A stretch of 64,000 nucleotides of DNA from the NCBI GenBank assembly GCA_000727475.1, contig KL647292.1, forward strand, positions 3,242,721-3,306,720, written 5' to 3'. Position numbers and translations under genes: made by a program. Below the pieces are notes generated by a model. It was not told where the DNA came from. It searched no databases and saw nothing but the letters and a program-made list of their open reading frames with translations. Origin of the DNA: Sarcocystis neurona (Eukaryota > Apicomplexa > Conoidasida > Eucoccidiorida > Sarcocystidae). Each line of letters begins with the position of its first letter. Position 1 is the first letter of the stretch. Shown piece by piece: positions 13,067 through 23,700 of this stretch.

Positions 13067-13468
13067 AAGGGGAGTCTATACAGACGAGGGGGAAGTGCAG
13101 AAAGGCTTCCCCGGTGGTCGCGGACTGCATCGGAGATCATCAGCATTGAAACAGGTGCAGGCCGTAGCACGAATAGCGCCGGCACCGTCATCAGGAGCGA
13201 CACGAACAGCACTATAGAAGACATAGGGAGCGCCCCACTCCCTGAGCGGAGAAAGGGACCTCAACGAACAGCAGCAACGCACGCTGAGGAGGTGCTCCTT
13301 CTGCGGTTTCGGTATATACTAGTTTTTTCCTGGGTGAGTAAGCCGCAGCCGAAATATTTAGTGCGCATTGTATACCGTGTAGAGGTAGGAGACGTAGTAG
13401 ATACCTCTGCAGTCACTAAGAAGCGTGTTCCCAGTGCAGCGACGGCACAGGTGCGCCAGCAGCAGTAA
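13067..13468 (+). CDS. open exon candidate without ATG, 133 codons
   Basis: The frame is open from a TGA at 13064-13066 to the TAA at 13466-13468. The peptide begins Ser/Thr/Arg-rich, has a hydrophobic run (VLLLRFRYILVFSWV) near its middle, then a Val-rich part (YLVRIVYRVEVGDVV), and ends in QQQ. A consensus 5' splice donor GTGAGT starts at 13334, just after the hydrophobic run, so the exon may end there. No upstream ATG lies in this frame, so it would have to be an internal exon. I do not recognise the protein. Confidence 0.22.
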   Translation, partial: KGSLYRRGGSAERLPRWSRTASEIISIETGAGRSTNSAGTVIRSDTNSTIEDIGSAPLPERRKGPQRTAATHAEEVLLLRFRYILVFSWVSKPQPKYLVRIVYRVEVGDVVDTSAVTKKRVPSAATAQVRQQQ

Positions 13469-13645
13469 AGTAGCAGCTGCTCGTTCGCATAGGGAAGAAA
13501 CGGTCCCCAAAACAGGAAGACGGAAGCTATCGAGGAGGAAATGTAAGATACACAAATCGGGAGACACTCAGCGAAGGGAGGAGAAGGGGCAGCAGGAAAG
13601 GGGCTTGGCAGCTCCTGCCGTTGCGCAGAAGCACATGATTTTAGA

Positions 13646-14008
13646 GTGGTTTTGCAGGGGAATGAGAGAATGTGGAGAAATGGGCAGCTGCAGAGGAAAA
13701 GCAGAAGGAGCGAATTTGTTGCTGTACTTGCAACAAGGGTACATACGCAAAAATTCCAGATACAACAGCAGACAGGATACGATAGGTTACACTACAGGGG
13801 ACACGAAAAAGTACATAGAGAGAAGGAACCGGATTACACAGCGAAAACGGCGGAGTTGCACAGAGAGTTGTTCAACGGGAGAACAGAGGAAATCAGAGAA
13901 ATGAAAGAGAAGGGATCCATCGGAAGTATACAACGGAAAGGAGCTGCGGAATGTAATACGCACGTCAACGGAAGACACAGGGAAAGCACGAGACGAGAAG
14001 TACAGTAG
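13646..14008 (+). CDS. open exon candidate, charged Lys/Glu/Arg-rich peptide
   Basis: The 120-codon frame begins with GTG and ends at TAG. The second half is highly charged (TAELHRELFNGRTEEIREMK) with coiled-coil-like spacing of Leu and charged residues. Composition follows the GA-rich DNA, so this is weak. The overlapping frame 13425-13904 is also open and is Arg/Lys/Ser-rich. I cannot choose between them. Confidence 0.18.
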   Translation: MVLQGNERMWRNGQLQRKSRRSEFVAVLATRVHTQKFQIQQQTGYDRLHYRGHEKVHREKEPDYTAKTAELHRELFNGRTEEIREMKEKGSIGSIQRKGAAECNTHVNGRHRESTRREVQ

Positions 14009-14170
14009 CTAAGGGACAGAGGGGAAAGCCAGAGGCAAACGAGATTGGATGAAGCATCAGCGACATCGAATGCTTCACGGAAGATGCCGAACTATGGAAA
14101 ACAATTGCGTACAATAGGCCTGCGGAGGACACACGAAAGGAGGAGAAAGTGACGAAGGAGAAAATGGGAG

Positions 14171-14845
14171 CGCAAAAGAAAAGAGGTGAGCTTGCGAGAC
14201 ATAGTCATATGCATCCGTCAGTTCCCGCACTTCTGGACAGAGTCCTACTTACGCGCATCTACGTTGTTACCGAAGGTAAACTAATAGCCAGCGTACGTAC
14301 TTTTTCTTCCTATACCTGTGGACGTTCGTACAAACCAGTCCCGCGTGGCAGTGCCAGAAATGCGGATTCGGTGGAAGAAGTAAATGGAAAGTAGGAATGT
14401 AAAGGAGGCAGTTTCGCCAAGCCGATCCGCATGAAGCAACCTTGAATGTGTTTTCTACTCCCGTGCACACACTCGGCTGCTCTAGCAGCTACACCATTTG
14501 TTTTCTCCCTGCAGCGTGTGCGGTAGCTTCGTTCCGCCGGTCAGCGCATTCGGTTCCATTGAGTTTGCACGTAGCCGTGCATACATATCTGTATTTCGCA
14601 TACAGACGGTTTTATGCCATGCAGGAGAGGTGTGCCACAGAAGTTTGCTTCGGGAAACTTGTCGCACTTGAGCACGTTGACGTATTGTTATCGTGATGCG
14701 ACTTGTATGTATACCAATCTTCAGCAATAGTTCGCACCAGAAGCCACTACAAGAAATCTCTTTGAGTTGAGGATTACGAATTAACAGAGATCTTCTGCGT
14801 GTGAGCTACTTGTACAGAATCAGGTAACGTAGGCGTACCGCTACC
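14171..14845. other. no supported gene
   Basis: Ordinary sequence with short frames only. Confidence 0.5.
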
Positions 14846-14860
14846 CCTCTCTCTCTCTTT

Positions 14861-14899
<39 letters not shown>
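14846..14899. repeat. compound microsatellite (CT)n-TTCC-(AT)n at left gap edge
   Basis: A CT run followed by about 38 bases of AT, ending in atatgc directly before the N run. Confidence 0.9.
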
Positions 14900-14900
<1 letters not shown>

Positions 14901-15603
14901 NNNNNNNNNNNNNNNNNNNNNNNNNNNNNNNNNNNNNNNNNNNNNNNNNNNNNNNNNNNNNNNNNNNNNNNNNNNNNNNNNNNNNNNNNNNNNNNNNNNN
15001 NNNNNNNNNNNNNNNNNNNNNNNNNNNNNNNNNNNNNNNNNNNNNNNNNNNNNNNNNNNNNNNNNNNNNNNNNNNNNNNNNNNNNNNNNNNNNNNNNNNN
15101 NNNNNNNNNNNNNNNNNNNNNNNNNNNNNNNNNNNNNNNNNNNNNNNNNNNNNNNNNNNNNNNNNNNNNNNNNNNNNNNNNNNNNNNNNNNNNNNNNNNN
15201 NNNNNNNNNNNNNNNNNNNNNNNNNNNNNNNNNNNNNNNNNNNNNNNNNNNNNNNNNNNNNNNNNNNNNNNNNNNNNNNNNNNNNNNNNNNNNNNNNNNN
15301 NNNNNNNNNNNNNNNNNNNNNNNNNNNNNNNNNNNNNNNNNNNNNNNNNNNNNNNNNNNNNNNNNNNNNNNNNNNNNNNNNNNNNNNNNNNNNNNNNNNN
15401 NNNNNNNNNNNNNNNNNNNNNNNNNNNNNNNNNNNNNNNNNNNNNNNNNNNNNNNNNNNNNNNNNNNNNNNNNNNNNNNNNNNNNNNNNNNNNNNNNNNN
15501 NNNNNNNNNNNNNNNNNNNNNNNNNNNNNNNNNNNNNNNNNNNNNNNNNNNNNNNNNNNNNNNNNNNNNNNNNNNNNNNNNNNNNNNNNNNNNNNNNNNN
15601 NNN
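14901..15603. other. assembly gap (703 N)
   Basis: A run of unknown bases. Any frame drawn across it is meaningless. Both edges are the same type of CT-then-AT microsatellite in the same orientation. Confidence 0.99.
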
Positions 15604-15613
15604 CCTCTCTCTC

Positions 15614-15655
<42 letters not shown>
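15604..15655. repeat. compound microsatellite (CT)n-(AT)n at right gap edge
   Basis: cctctctctctcttc followed by about 38 bases of AT and then atgc. It mirrors the order and orientation of the left edge. Confidence 0.9.
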
Positions 15656-15656
<1 letters not shown>

Positions 15657-16566
15657 TATGGCGGCCTCGCCGCAGAATTCCATCATTGGCTACCTACGCA
15701 AATATGGGGGGCCCTCAAACCAGCGTACAGTACGGCGGCGACGAGGTAAGCTTCAATAAATATTAGACGTGGAGATGCGCGCAAATCGTTCGCTCAACGC
15801 TGCTGAGGCGTGCACCTGTGCGTCCCCGAGCACGTGTGTAGTTGTGTGCCGGGGGTCGGATTTACGACAGCATTTCCGCCCACACACGTACTTACAGCCG
15901 CACCTCTTCAACTATTTTGAGAAGTCGCCACTGACGTGAGAAAGTGCAAGGCGCTGCCGCTGTAGTTCTGACAGAACTACAGAGCCGCCACAAGCGTGGG
16001 TTCACGCCTCCCTTGAAGGAAACGTGCTCGACAGGCTCGACATCGTTATGCAGCAAACGTGCAACCGTGCACGTTCCTCCTGTAGAGAAGAGCCGGCACT
16101 CGCTGAAATGGATTTTAGATGCTCCTCGTGACGGGTTGAATTTGCTGCCAGTTTTTAAAGAATTCGTTGCTGGCTAACCACATCGTTAGCTGGGAGATCG
16201 GCAAAAATGACGGTAAATTCCAGTTTCATAGAAGCCCGTCTATGGAAGCTGTTGGTGTCAGCCACAGCTTACAAATTGAAACGCACCCGGACAAAAGAAT
16301 CGCGCCTCGACAGATATACAGGGCCGTAGGCAGGGCACTCGCACTATGAGAGTGAACGGGGACACGCACGCAACGCAATGGGAGGCGGAGTACCAGCACT
16401 CTTTTTACGTTGGAAAAGATGCCGCATCGATTATAGTAGAGTTCTTTTGCCGTTTTTATCGGAGGAGAAACTCGACCTTCGAAAGAGTGCTGCTGTGTTC
16501 TCCTGCTTTGCTGGTACATCACCCCACCACGTAGCGAATACACCTATTATGCGTACGATCGAGGCT
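15656..16566. other. no supported gene
   Basis: Short frames only. Nothing is recognisable. Confidence 0.5.
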
Positions 16567-16811
16567 GTTGTAGCCGAAGGACAGTCAAAGGCAGCCTAGC
16601 TGGCAGGCCTTTGCGCTCGGTGTATTACACACTCACCAGGCGCTAATTTCGGGTAAGTCGTGCAGTGAAGCATTTTAAACAAGTCCTCCTGTAGCTGAAA
16701 GACAGTCAAAGGCAGTCTAGTTGACAGGCGCTTGCGCTCGGTGTGTTACACAAAAACCAGGCGCTAATTTATGGTAAGTCGTGCAGAGAAGCATTTTCCT
16801 GCAAGTCCTTC
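16567..16811. repeat. direct tandem duplication, period 121 bp
   Basis: Two units of about 121 bp at roughly 85-90% identity by eye, aligned from tagccgaagg (16571) and tagctgaaag (16692). Each unit ends with a conserved ggtaagtcgtgcag, which contains a consensus splice donor GTAAGT. The period is not a multiple of three. Confidence 0.85.
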
Positions 16812-19800
16812 GAGCCGCCTCGAGAACTGCACGGAATTTTCATAGCCTGCCGGTTTTACAACGTTTTATGAACGTGAATAGCACAGTATCTGTTGCTTGC
16901 TCCCATGTGTACGTCTCAAGGGAACTCCAACGCAAACATACTTGTATTTTTGCAGAAAAGTGTCTCAGATATTCGCAAGGATGTATGCATTTGTATAGAA
17001 ATGAGAAATTATATCTATGTGTCCGAGCTGCATGCCATACAATACCTGGGACTGCGCCGGCGCAGTACTGATGAAGCCCATACCGTTATCCTCACTGTCC
17101 AGCTTTAGGTTAGTCGGTGTGCACAAAGTACAGTCGTGACACATGCAGAAGGAATAAGGTCATGCCAGTGCCCACTTGCGGAGGATTAGTTCTAACGGTC
17201 GTAGTGTGGGCTTACGCGTGTTAGCCCCACCTTTCTCTGCATGGCAAACGTGTTGGTAATTCGTGTGGTATCCTTCATTTTCAAGAATATAATCTATCCC
17301 CCACAGTTCTGCTCCCGACCTTCGTCAAAATTCCCATTACAGGTCCACTGGGCTTCGGGTGCCAAAAAGTAGCTCAGGGAAACGTATAGTTTTCCGTGCG
17401 CCAAACCTTGTCTCTGGTGTACGCTCAGCGTGCGTGGGCAAGCAACAGAAACAGAGAGCTGCGTAGGCCACTGTCTCAATGATAATCGCTTTCGGACATG
17501 TGAAATTTCTTCAAGCTCAAGCATATAGCTGTGTGAACCTACCGCAGCATAAGTAGCTACGTGGCGAGTCACAACGCCTTATGTACGGTTGTGGGATGTC
17601 AACACAGGACAGGCTGTCACGCGTGAGTGATGACACCCGCAAACGACCATCCGCTGACGAACTCTGGCATTTCAGGCAAGTTACTGGAAGAAGCACTCCT
17701 ACAACTGTGTGTAACACCGAGACATCGCCGGCAATTCTGTATCAGTAACGTCCTTCGCAACTTCACACGCAGCACGAGCACCACTAGACGAGAATCCACC
17801 TTAGGAGATTATAAGTCAAGAACGAGCCGGGAATCTTTCATGCACTAAGACTTGAATCCATTGTTATTCGACACGGCCTGTCTTGCTCCGTGAGAAGCGG
17901 CGGCGCCCAGCGCGCCAAAGGACACAGAGTCCCGACAACCATCCTTCCACATCTGGGGACATCATAATGATAGAGAGGTCATTGAAAGTTGTTGAAACAC
18001 CAACTTCTGCCACGAGTGGACTCTGCCGTCTCGCACGCATACTGTAATGGAAGTATCCCCGGCAGGGGTCAGTACTGAAAACTTGGCAGTAGTATATGGT
18101 TGGATGACGAGGAGAAGATTATAGACAACGTTGCTCAGTGTGGGTGACTACAGTGGAAGCGAGGTCCCTGAACAACACGACAATGTAGGCTCGTGCTGCA
18201 AGAAACCAGCAACGATTAGGAGGTTTTTAATGGGCTCACACTGCGTGTCGCATCAGGGACGTAGCTCCTCCCCCAGCGTAGTTTACGCACGACTGGAGGA
18301 GCAAAAGGCGCACATGTGACGTTTGGCCTCATTGACAGAAGCCATCCATAAATGTTTTCCTTTCGTTCCTATTCTTTATAAAGAATTTAGATGATTCTGG
18401 AGGGTAATGGGGGTACCGATATCACGCGCTTGTGGTGGCCCCTTCCTGTGTCTGTGCTAGTAGTGCACACGACGGAATGCGAGCGCCTTCACTTGCATCA
18501 GGATCTTGACTTCGAACTTGCAGGTTCTGCATATGTAGGCATTTTAATAAGCCCAGAAGAATATATACTGTGGGCCTGGACGCACCTGTGCCTTTTCCCT
18601 GGCAGTAATGGTGGCGCAGGTCACTTACCAAGGCTATGGGCTGGTCAATCAAACGCAGCAGGAACTCAGGCTCAAGGGTAGGTAGTAGTGTCCATTGGGG
18701 ATGATACATGCACTCCCTGAGGTGTGGGTTATTCGAGGTCATGTGGCACGGCAGCTTGCACGCAGCGACAGCTCGCTGTCCGTCGGAGTAAGCCAACTAG
18801 AGCAGTTCTCCACAGGCCTCATCCGATGAAGGCGTGTCGAAAGGTTGTCAAGGTATTTACTTTGACGACGTAGTTCCCCACATATACTGAGTGCAGCGCC
18901 CTTGTACAAGAGGTAACGTCCGATGCACTACAGATTGCTCATGAACCTGCTCATGAGTCACGCAGCACTGGGCTGGCTGAAGCACTCCGCAACAGCATTT
19001 ACAGACCACGTGGATCAATGAAGATACATGGGCAAAATGCGTGACACAGCTTCTAAGAAGGAGGCCCGCCTCACTAAAGTAATTTGGCAAAATCAATCAG
19101 CAATGTGTTGACGGAAGTAGGTCGGGTGTAAGTGACGATCCGATGCAAGAACGCGGGGACACCTTACAATCGAAAAGCTGAGTACACGTAGTGTACAATA
19201 CGGGAGCACGCGTAAAATTTAGGACAGCTTTCATGAATTGTGGTCCCTGCGCTCAAGCAAAGCCGAACAACCCCAAAATTTACGCGCCATTTCGCGACTG
19301 GACTACTGGGTAGCAGCGAGTTCTGCGGCAGGCGTGCGGTGACGAGGAGACCATGGAAGTGGTTTGGGAATGGGCATGCCTTGCATAGAATATTGCCGAG
19401 GCTCGTGAATAAATACATTCAACTCACTACGGCTGGAACGAAACAACAACGTACACCAAAACGTACTGGCCTTGTAGCGTGCTGTTTGCGCTCGCCTACT
19501 GTTGGCCATCTATCCGTGGACTGCAACGCCGAAGCGCTGACACACGCTGCACCGATTTGGACTGTCTAGCGGCGGAAAGGATAAAATGCTCCTGCCGATA
19601 CATGCAGACTGGAGGTACGCTATGGCACTTTATGTGCGCGCTTTAGTGCGTTCATGCAAATATATATTTCGCCTACGTTGTAGTAACTCGGACTGATAGA
19701 TTGCAACGGCGAAGTCAGACGAGACGCAGTAGTGGCTGCAGAGACGGTAGAGACCGCCGTGCGCCTCCTCGTCCAAACACAGAAAAGACTACTGGATTTG

Positions 19801-21055
19801 GCAACCATATGGGTGGTGATCGGAACAGTATGACAGCAGCGCACCAGAGTACAATATTTGGGGCCCGCCGGGAACGCGATCCTGTGAAACGCACGCATCC
19901 ACGTGGCGAGAGCATATTGGACGCCTTGACAACAAGCACAGAAGCACATGCTCAAATAAGATCTACCTGAAAGCCTAAGTGACGCAGAGTGCCAAGAAGG
20001 CCGCGCCCCTTCAAACGGCTCAGGCGTGAAGCCCATCGACAGTGTTCGCGGTCAGCGCTCACAGACGTAGAGGTTACGGCATAGATGGTGGCGGCATAGG
20101 TTGTGGCGGCTCCGGCGGCCTTGACTTCGTTGTCTTGCAAGCTTCCCCTCGTCTTGTCACGTCAGCGCATTCTCTACCGCAGAGATAAATCCAACATTTT
20201 TAGTGTCTGCTGACTTACAAAACGCGAGTGTACGACGACGACGGTGCAGGCAGCCTCTTTCCATCACACGCTGCGTTCCACTCACCTAGGTTTCCCACAC
20301 TGTGTAACCAGAGCGCGAAGCGTGGCATACCAGGGAAATGAGGCTTTCACCCAACTGCGTCCCTTCGCCTACTGGCTGTAGCTTTTCTCTTTTTATCGGC
20401 TCATCGGTTTTTGCGGCGCAGGCATCGATGCAGCACACCGTTACGCAGCGACTGTCAACGTGTGCGTACAGGGGATTGTTAGCTAAACGATCTCAACGAT
20501 AGTCTTTGCAGTTACGTCCTGTAAGGTCGTTTGTCTTGCAAGCCACGTTGACAAGCGCGACATCGCAGTATTGCGCGTACGGCCACATTAATCGAGGTCC
20601 GTTTTGTACCTGAGTGTCACGCAGTGGCGCTCTCGGTGACACCCGTAGGTCTTGCAGTGGCCTTCTTCTACCACTGCAGAACAACGAAGCCGTAATCTGT
20701 ATTATTTGTGTGAAATGTCTTCGTGGCAGTCAACGAACGCACCTGCGTTTTTCCGCATGCGAAAGCCGTCGTAGGAGACCTGTCTCGCGGGGTGCGTCGC
20801 GTTGGTTCGCATATACGAAATAGAGTGAGTCACGAGCAGGGCGATGGGAATCAAAGGGTGCACTCGGGGATGAAACGCAGGAAGCAGTTGAGGACTGAGA
20901 ACTTATTTTTGTACTGGAGCTTTTTTTGCTGTGTGATTGTGGATGCGCTGGCGTCGACAGGCGGCGCTCCCCCCCTTGCATCTTTCGTACGTTGTTGGGG
21001 CGGCAGCAATACGCGAGGTACTTGATGCTCTTACTGTCCCCTTCGCCGCAAGACG
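16812..21055. other. no supported gene
   Basis: A 4.2-kb stretch with only short frames. A 14-bp perfect palindrome (ctgcgccggcgcag) lies at about 17052-17065. No RNA gene or repeat family was seen. Confidence 0.5.
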
Positions 21056-21442
21056 CTAGGATTCTTCGAACACGCTGGCGAGGCTCCAGCAATAGAAGCA
21101 ATCGCGTTGATACTGGAATGTGTACTGCAGCCTAGCGCGACAGTATCTGCAGCAGCAGGTGCTGTGTAGCACATACATATACTCTGGGCTCGCGACAGGT
21201 TCCACCAGCGGGGACTCAAGTTTTTCTGGGATTGCTTTTGCAGAACCTTCGCTTCGGTTGCGGGCGCTTGGGCGGTGCACATCGTTTACGGGCGCTCTGC
21301 TGTACGCATGGACGCATGCGTCATCCGGAGAGACTATGCACAAAGACCTGGAGAAAGGCAGTTTATGTACACGTTGGACAGGAATATGACGCAGGCAGTT
21401 CAGGGACATGTTATACAGAAAAATGAGACCCAAAAGAAGCAT
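21056..21442 (-). CDS. 128-codon open frame with hydrophobic N-terminus
   Basis: The frame starts with ATG (complement of 21440-21442). Residues 1-18 are MLLLGLIFLYNMSLNCLR, a plausible signal peptide or anchor lacking a basic N-region. The rest has no recognised domain. The C-terminal third is Cys/Tyr-rich. Length is compatible with chance, and there is no corroborating neighbour. If real, it would be a small secreted protein or a first exon. Confidence 0.15.
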   Translation of the reverse strand: MLLLGLIFLYNMSLNCLRHIPVQRVHKLPFSRSLCIVSPDDACVHAYSRAPVNDVHRPSARNRSEGSAKAIPEKLESPLVEPVASPEYMYVLHSTCCCRYCRARLQYTFQYQRDCFYCWSLASVFEES

Positions 21443-22330
21443 TTTGCGTAGCTTTTTGTGCTAGAGAAACTTCGCCAACATGGATGGGATGGTGGGGATA
21501 ATTCACGCAAGTCTGCCGTTTCCTAGCAACTAGTTACACACCTGACGCTACGCTGCACGGATATCAGTGCTTTTTGACGTGGACAATCTCTCCCGCTTGT
21601 GACAAAAACCTACTGCACGAGCGTTGGTAAACTCCCGAAGCCTTGAACATGCGATTTCGAGCTGGCGCAGGATGGAAAATTCAGCCCATGTATAGGTAGG
21701 AGACATTCGCTGGTGCACTTGAGGGATTTCAGTAGTAGTTGTCGCAGATGCAGGGATTTACACAGTTGAACACTCCAAATAATAGTTGAGGAGTTTCTTT
21801 GAGGAAGACAGATCCGCATTATTCCATAGAACACGTCTGTAGTTTGTTAAAGCTGTAAACCTCTGGGTCAAAGCTTTTTAACGTCGGACCTTCTACCAGC
21901 AGCAAGAGTTCCGCATCGGGAAAACCCCGCGTTTATCCAGGATGAGAAAGCTGTGCGTTTGAAGGCGCCAACAGCCCAGCGCAGCACAACAGTACACACA
22001 GTTGACTGCCTTCACACATCACACAGCGCCAGTCGAAAACGAGCACAGTGAGCAGTGTAAGAGACAGGAAGGAGCGAGAACTGAGAGCATCTGCACCCGG
22101 CTGAAGGCCGCGCATTCGGCTACCCATCGGGGCAAGAGAAGGGTGAAAAGCAAGAAAACGGGGAGGCAGCCGCAGGGGTAAGGTAGAATTGATACGAAGT
22201 CGCTACCGAGACAGTGTATCTACTTTTGCTTTTTCTGGACGTAGGTGGGGTTCTCCGAAGCTGACGCATTAGAGAAAAAGGAAACGTTCACATACCCTTC
22301 TTACACGCTGTTAGTTTTGTTTTGTTCTAC
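21443..22330. other. no supported gene
   Basis: Purine-rich at about 22.05-22.2 kb, leading into the CAG-rich island that follows. Confidence 0.5.
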
Positions 22331-23116
22331 CTACGACAACAATACTAATGAGTAAATTTCCACAGCAGACGTGTACAGCAGGTGCAGCCGAAGATGGAGA
22401 ACACCGACCCATTCAGCGGGAAACACGGCACAGTCGGATGCACAGCAGCACAAGCTCTCCATGCAACGGTAAAAGCAACCACAACAGTGGTCCAAGATGG
22501 ACACCTGCACCGACGCAAGCAGCGCCGTGCAAACATTAGCGCGCAAGCAGCAGCAGCAGCACAAAAAGAGCAGCAGGACCAGCAGGGGCACCGCCAGCAG
22601 CAGGACAAGCAAGAGGACCAGACTCACAGCAACAGCTAAAAATTCTAGAGGCAGCTGAACAAGAAGCAGTGGAGAAAGCAGCTGCAGAGCAGACTGCAGC
22701 AGCACAAAGGACAGCAGTAGATGGCGCGTCAGTCGCACCAGGTGCACAAGCGACCGCAGCAGGCTAGGCTATTGCATCAGCCTGATCAACAGCTGCAGTA
22801 TATGAGGCAGCAGCAGCACAAGAACAGTGCAGCAGGAACAACGGATAAAGCAGCGGAAGCTGCACAACAGGCAACAGGAGGACGCTGCAGCAGCAAAGGC
22901 CGCAGCACCAGCACGAGAGGCAACGAAACCAAGTGGCGCAAAAGTCGACAGCGGCACAAGAACACAACAACAGCCGCAGAATCATCAGCAGCAGCGATGA
23001 CAGGAGGAAGAGGAGGACCAAGACAGTAACACAGCAGAAGCGCAACAAGCAGCAGCAGCAGCAGCGCAAGCAACAGAAGAGACTTCTGTGGAAAAGCAGT
23101 ATAGGAGAAGCACGAG

Positions 23117-23548
23117 ATGCGGAGCACCAATCGCACAAAGAATGGCAACAGAATCGAAAGCAACTGCGACGGTACCCGAGAAACATTACATGAAAGAGAG
23201 CAGCAGCAGCACCCCAGTTACAGTCGCACAGAGGGAGAACCCACAAAGAATGGCGACAGAATCGAAAGCAACTGCGACGGTACCCAAGAAACACTACACG
23301 AAAGAGAGCAGCAGCACCCCAGTTACAGTCGCACAGTGGGAGAACCGACAATAGCCGACACACCAGCGACAGCAGAACAAGATGCGGCCATACTTTCTCA
23401 CGGATCAGTAGGAGCACAAGACCGTAGCTACGGAACAAGCACGGCCGCAGCTGATGGGGAGCTTCCGGAAAAGCTGCACAAGAAGCAGTGGGAATTGCAG
23501 AATGGTGCCGATGAACAAGAAGCGACAAGTGCGACAGTACATGAGTGA
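23117..23548 (+). CDS. 143-codon open frame containing a 36-residue repeat
   Basis: The frame runs from ATG at 23117 to TGA at 23546-23548. It carries two near-identical units beginning with NGNRIESNCDGT and NGDRIESNCDGT and each containing ETLHEREQ. A unique acidic tail follows (ADGELPEKLHKKQWELQNGA). The alternative frame through the same repeat (MATESKATATVPEKHY) joins more naturally to the Ala/Gln-rich part upstream but stops at 23352-23354. One frame is therefore better upstream and the other downstream, which suggests an indel. I do not recognise the protein. Confidence 0.25.
   Translation: MRSTNRTKNGNRIESNCDGTRETLHEREQQQHPSYSRTEGEPTKNGDRIESNCDGTQETLHEREQQHPSYSRTVGEPTIADTPATAEQDAAILSHGSVGAQDRSYGTSTAAADGELPEKLHKKQWELQNGADEQEATSATVHE
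23135..23345. repeat. tandem repeat, 108/105-bp unit, ~95% identical
   Basis: Two units begin at aatggcaaca (23141) and aatggcgaca (23249). They differ mainly by one AGC triplet and a few substitutions. The length stays a multiple of three, so the repeat keeps frame. Confidence 0.9.
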
Positions 23549-23700
23549 GCAGCACCACCACACGCCAGGGCAACACAAGCGCAGCTGTAGTTGGACCACC
23601 AACAGTAACAGCACACACAGCAGCACCAGCTCGAACTGCGCGCAGCGGCTGAAGCTGCAGGAACAAGACAATGTGTCACCACCATTGCGTGCACGTGTAT

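Larger units (their letters stand above)
12880..14170 (+). other. purine/CAG-rich, T-poor island (candidate coding or decayed coding)
   Basis: The + strand is rich in A, G and C and poor in T over about 1.3 kb. It starts with CAG/CAA runs and becomes GA-rich. Several + frames stay open for long stretches (12862-13149, 13067-13468, 13425-13904, 13646-14008) and read as Gln/Glu/Arg/Lys-rich peptides. Low stop density follows partly from T depletion, so open length alone is weak evidence. Islands like this often encode low-complexity proteins in coccidians (family knowledge). The switching of the best frame suggests introns or frame decay. Confidence 0.5.
22340..23700 (+). pseudogene. broken Ala/Gln/Glu-rich coding-like region
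   Basis: The + strand is CAG/GCA/GAA-rich and T-poor. The most protein-like reading changes frame several times. Around 22.64-22.77 kb it reads EAAEQEAVEKAAAEQTAAAQ. Near 22.85 kb another frame gives DKAAEAAQQAT. From about 22.88 kb a third frame gives EDAAAAKAAAPAREATK, then a stop, then EEEEDQDSNTAEAQQ leading into the 36-codon repeat. The pieces look like an acidic/alanine coiled-coil protein interrupted by indels and stops. It could be a decayed gene, or exons joined by introns I cannot define, or simple-sequence drift. The long minus-strand frames opposite are shadows. Confidence 0.4.

Noticed and set aside
14841..15766. Long open frames across the N run on both strands
   Set aside because: They consist of unknown bases plus AT-microsatellite codons and are not sequence evidence.
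22764..23666. 300-codon minus-strand frame, the longest in the window
   Set aside because: It is the Leu/Cys/Val-rich antisense of the CAG-rich island. T depletion on the + strand removes stops from the opposite strand, and the first codon is not convincing.
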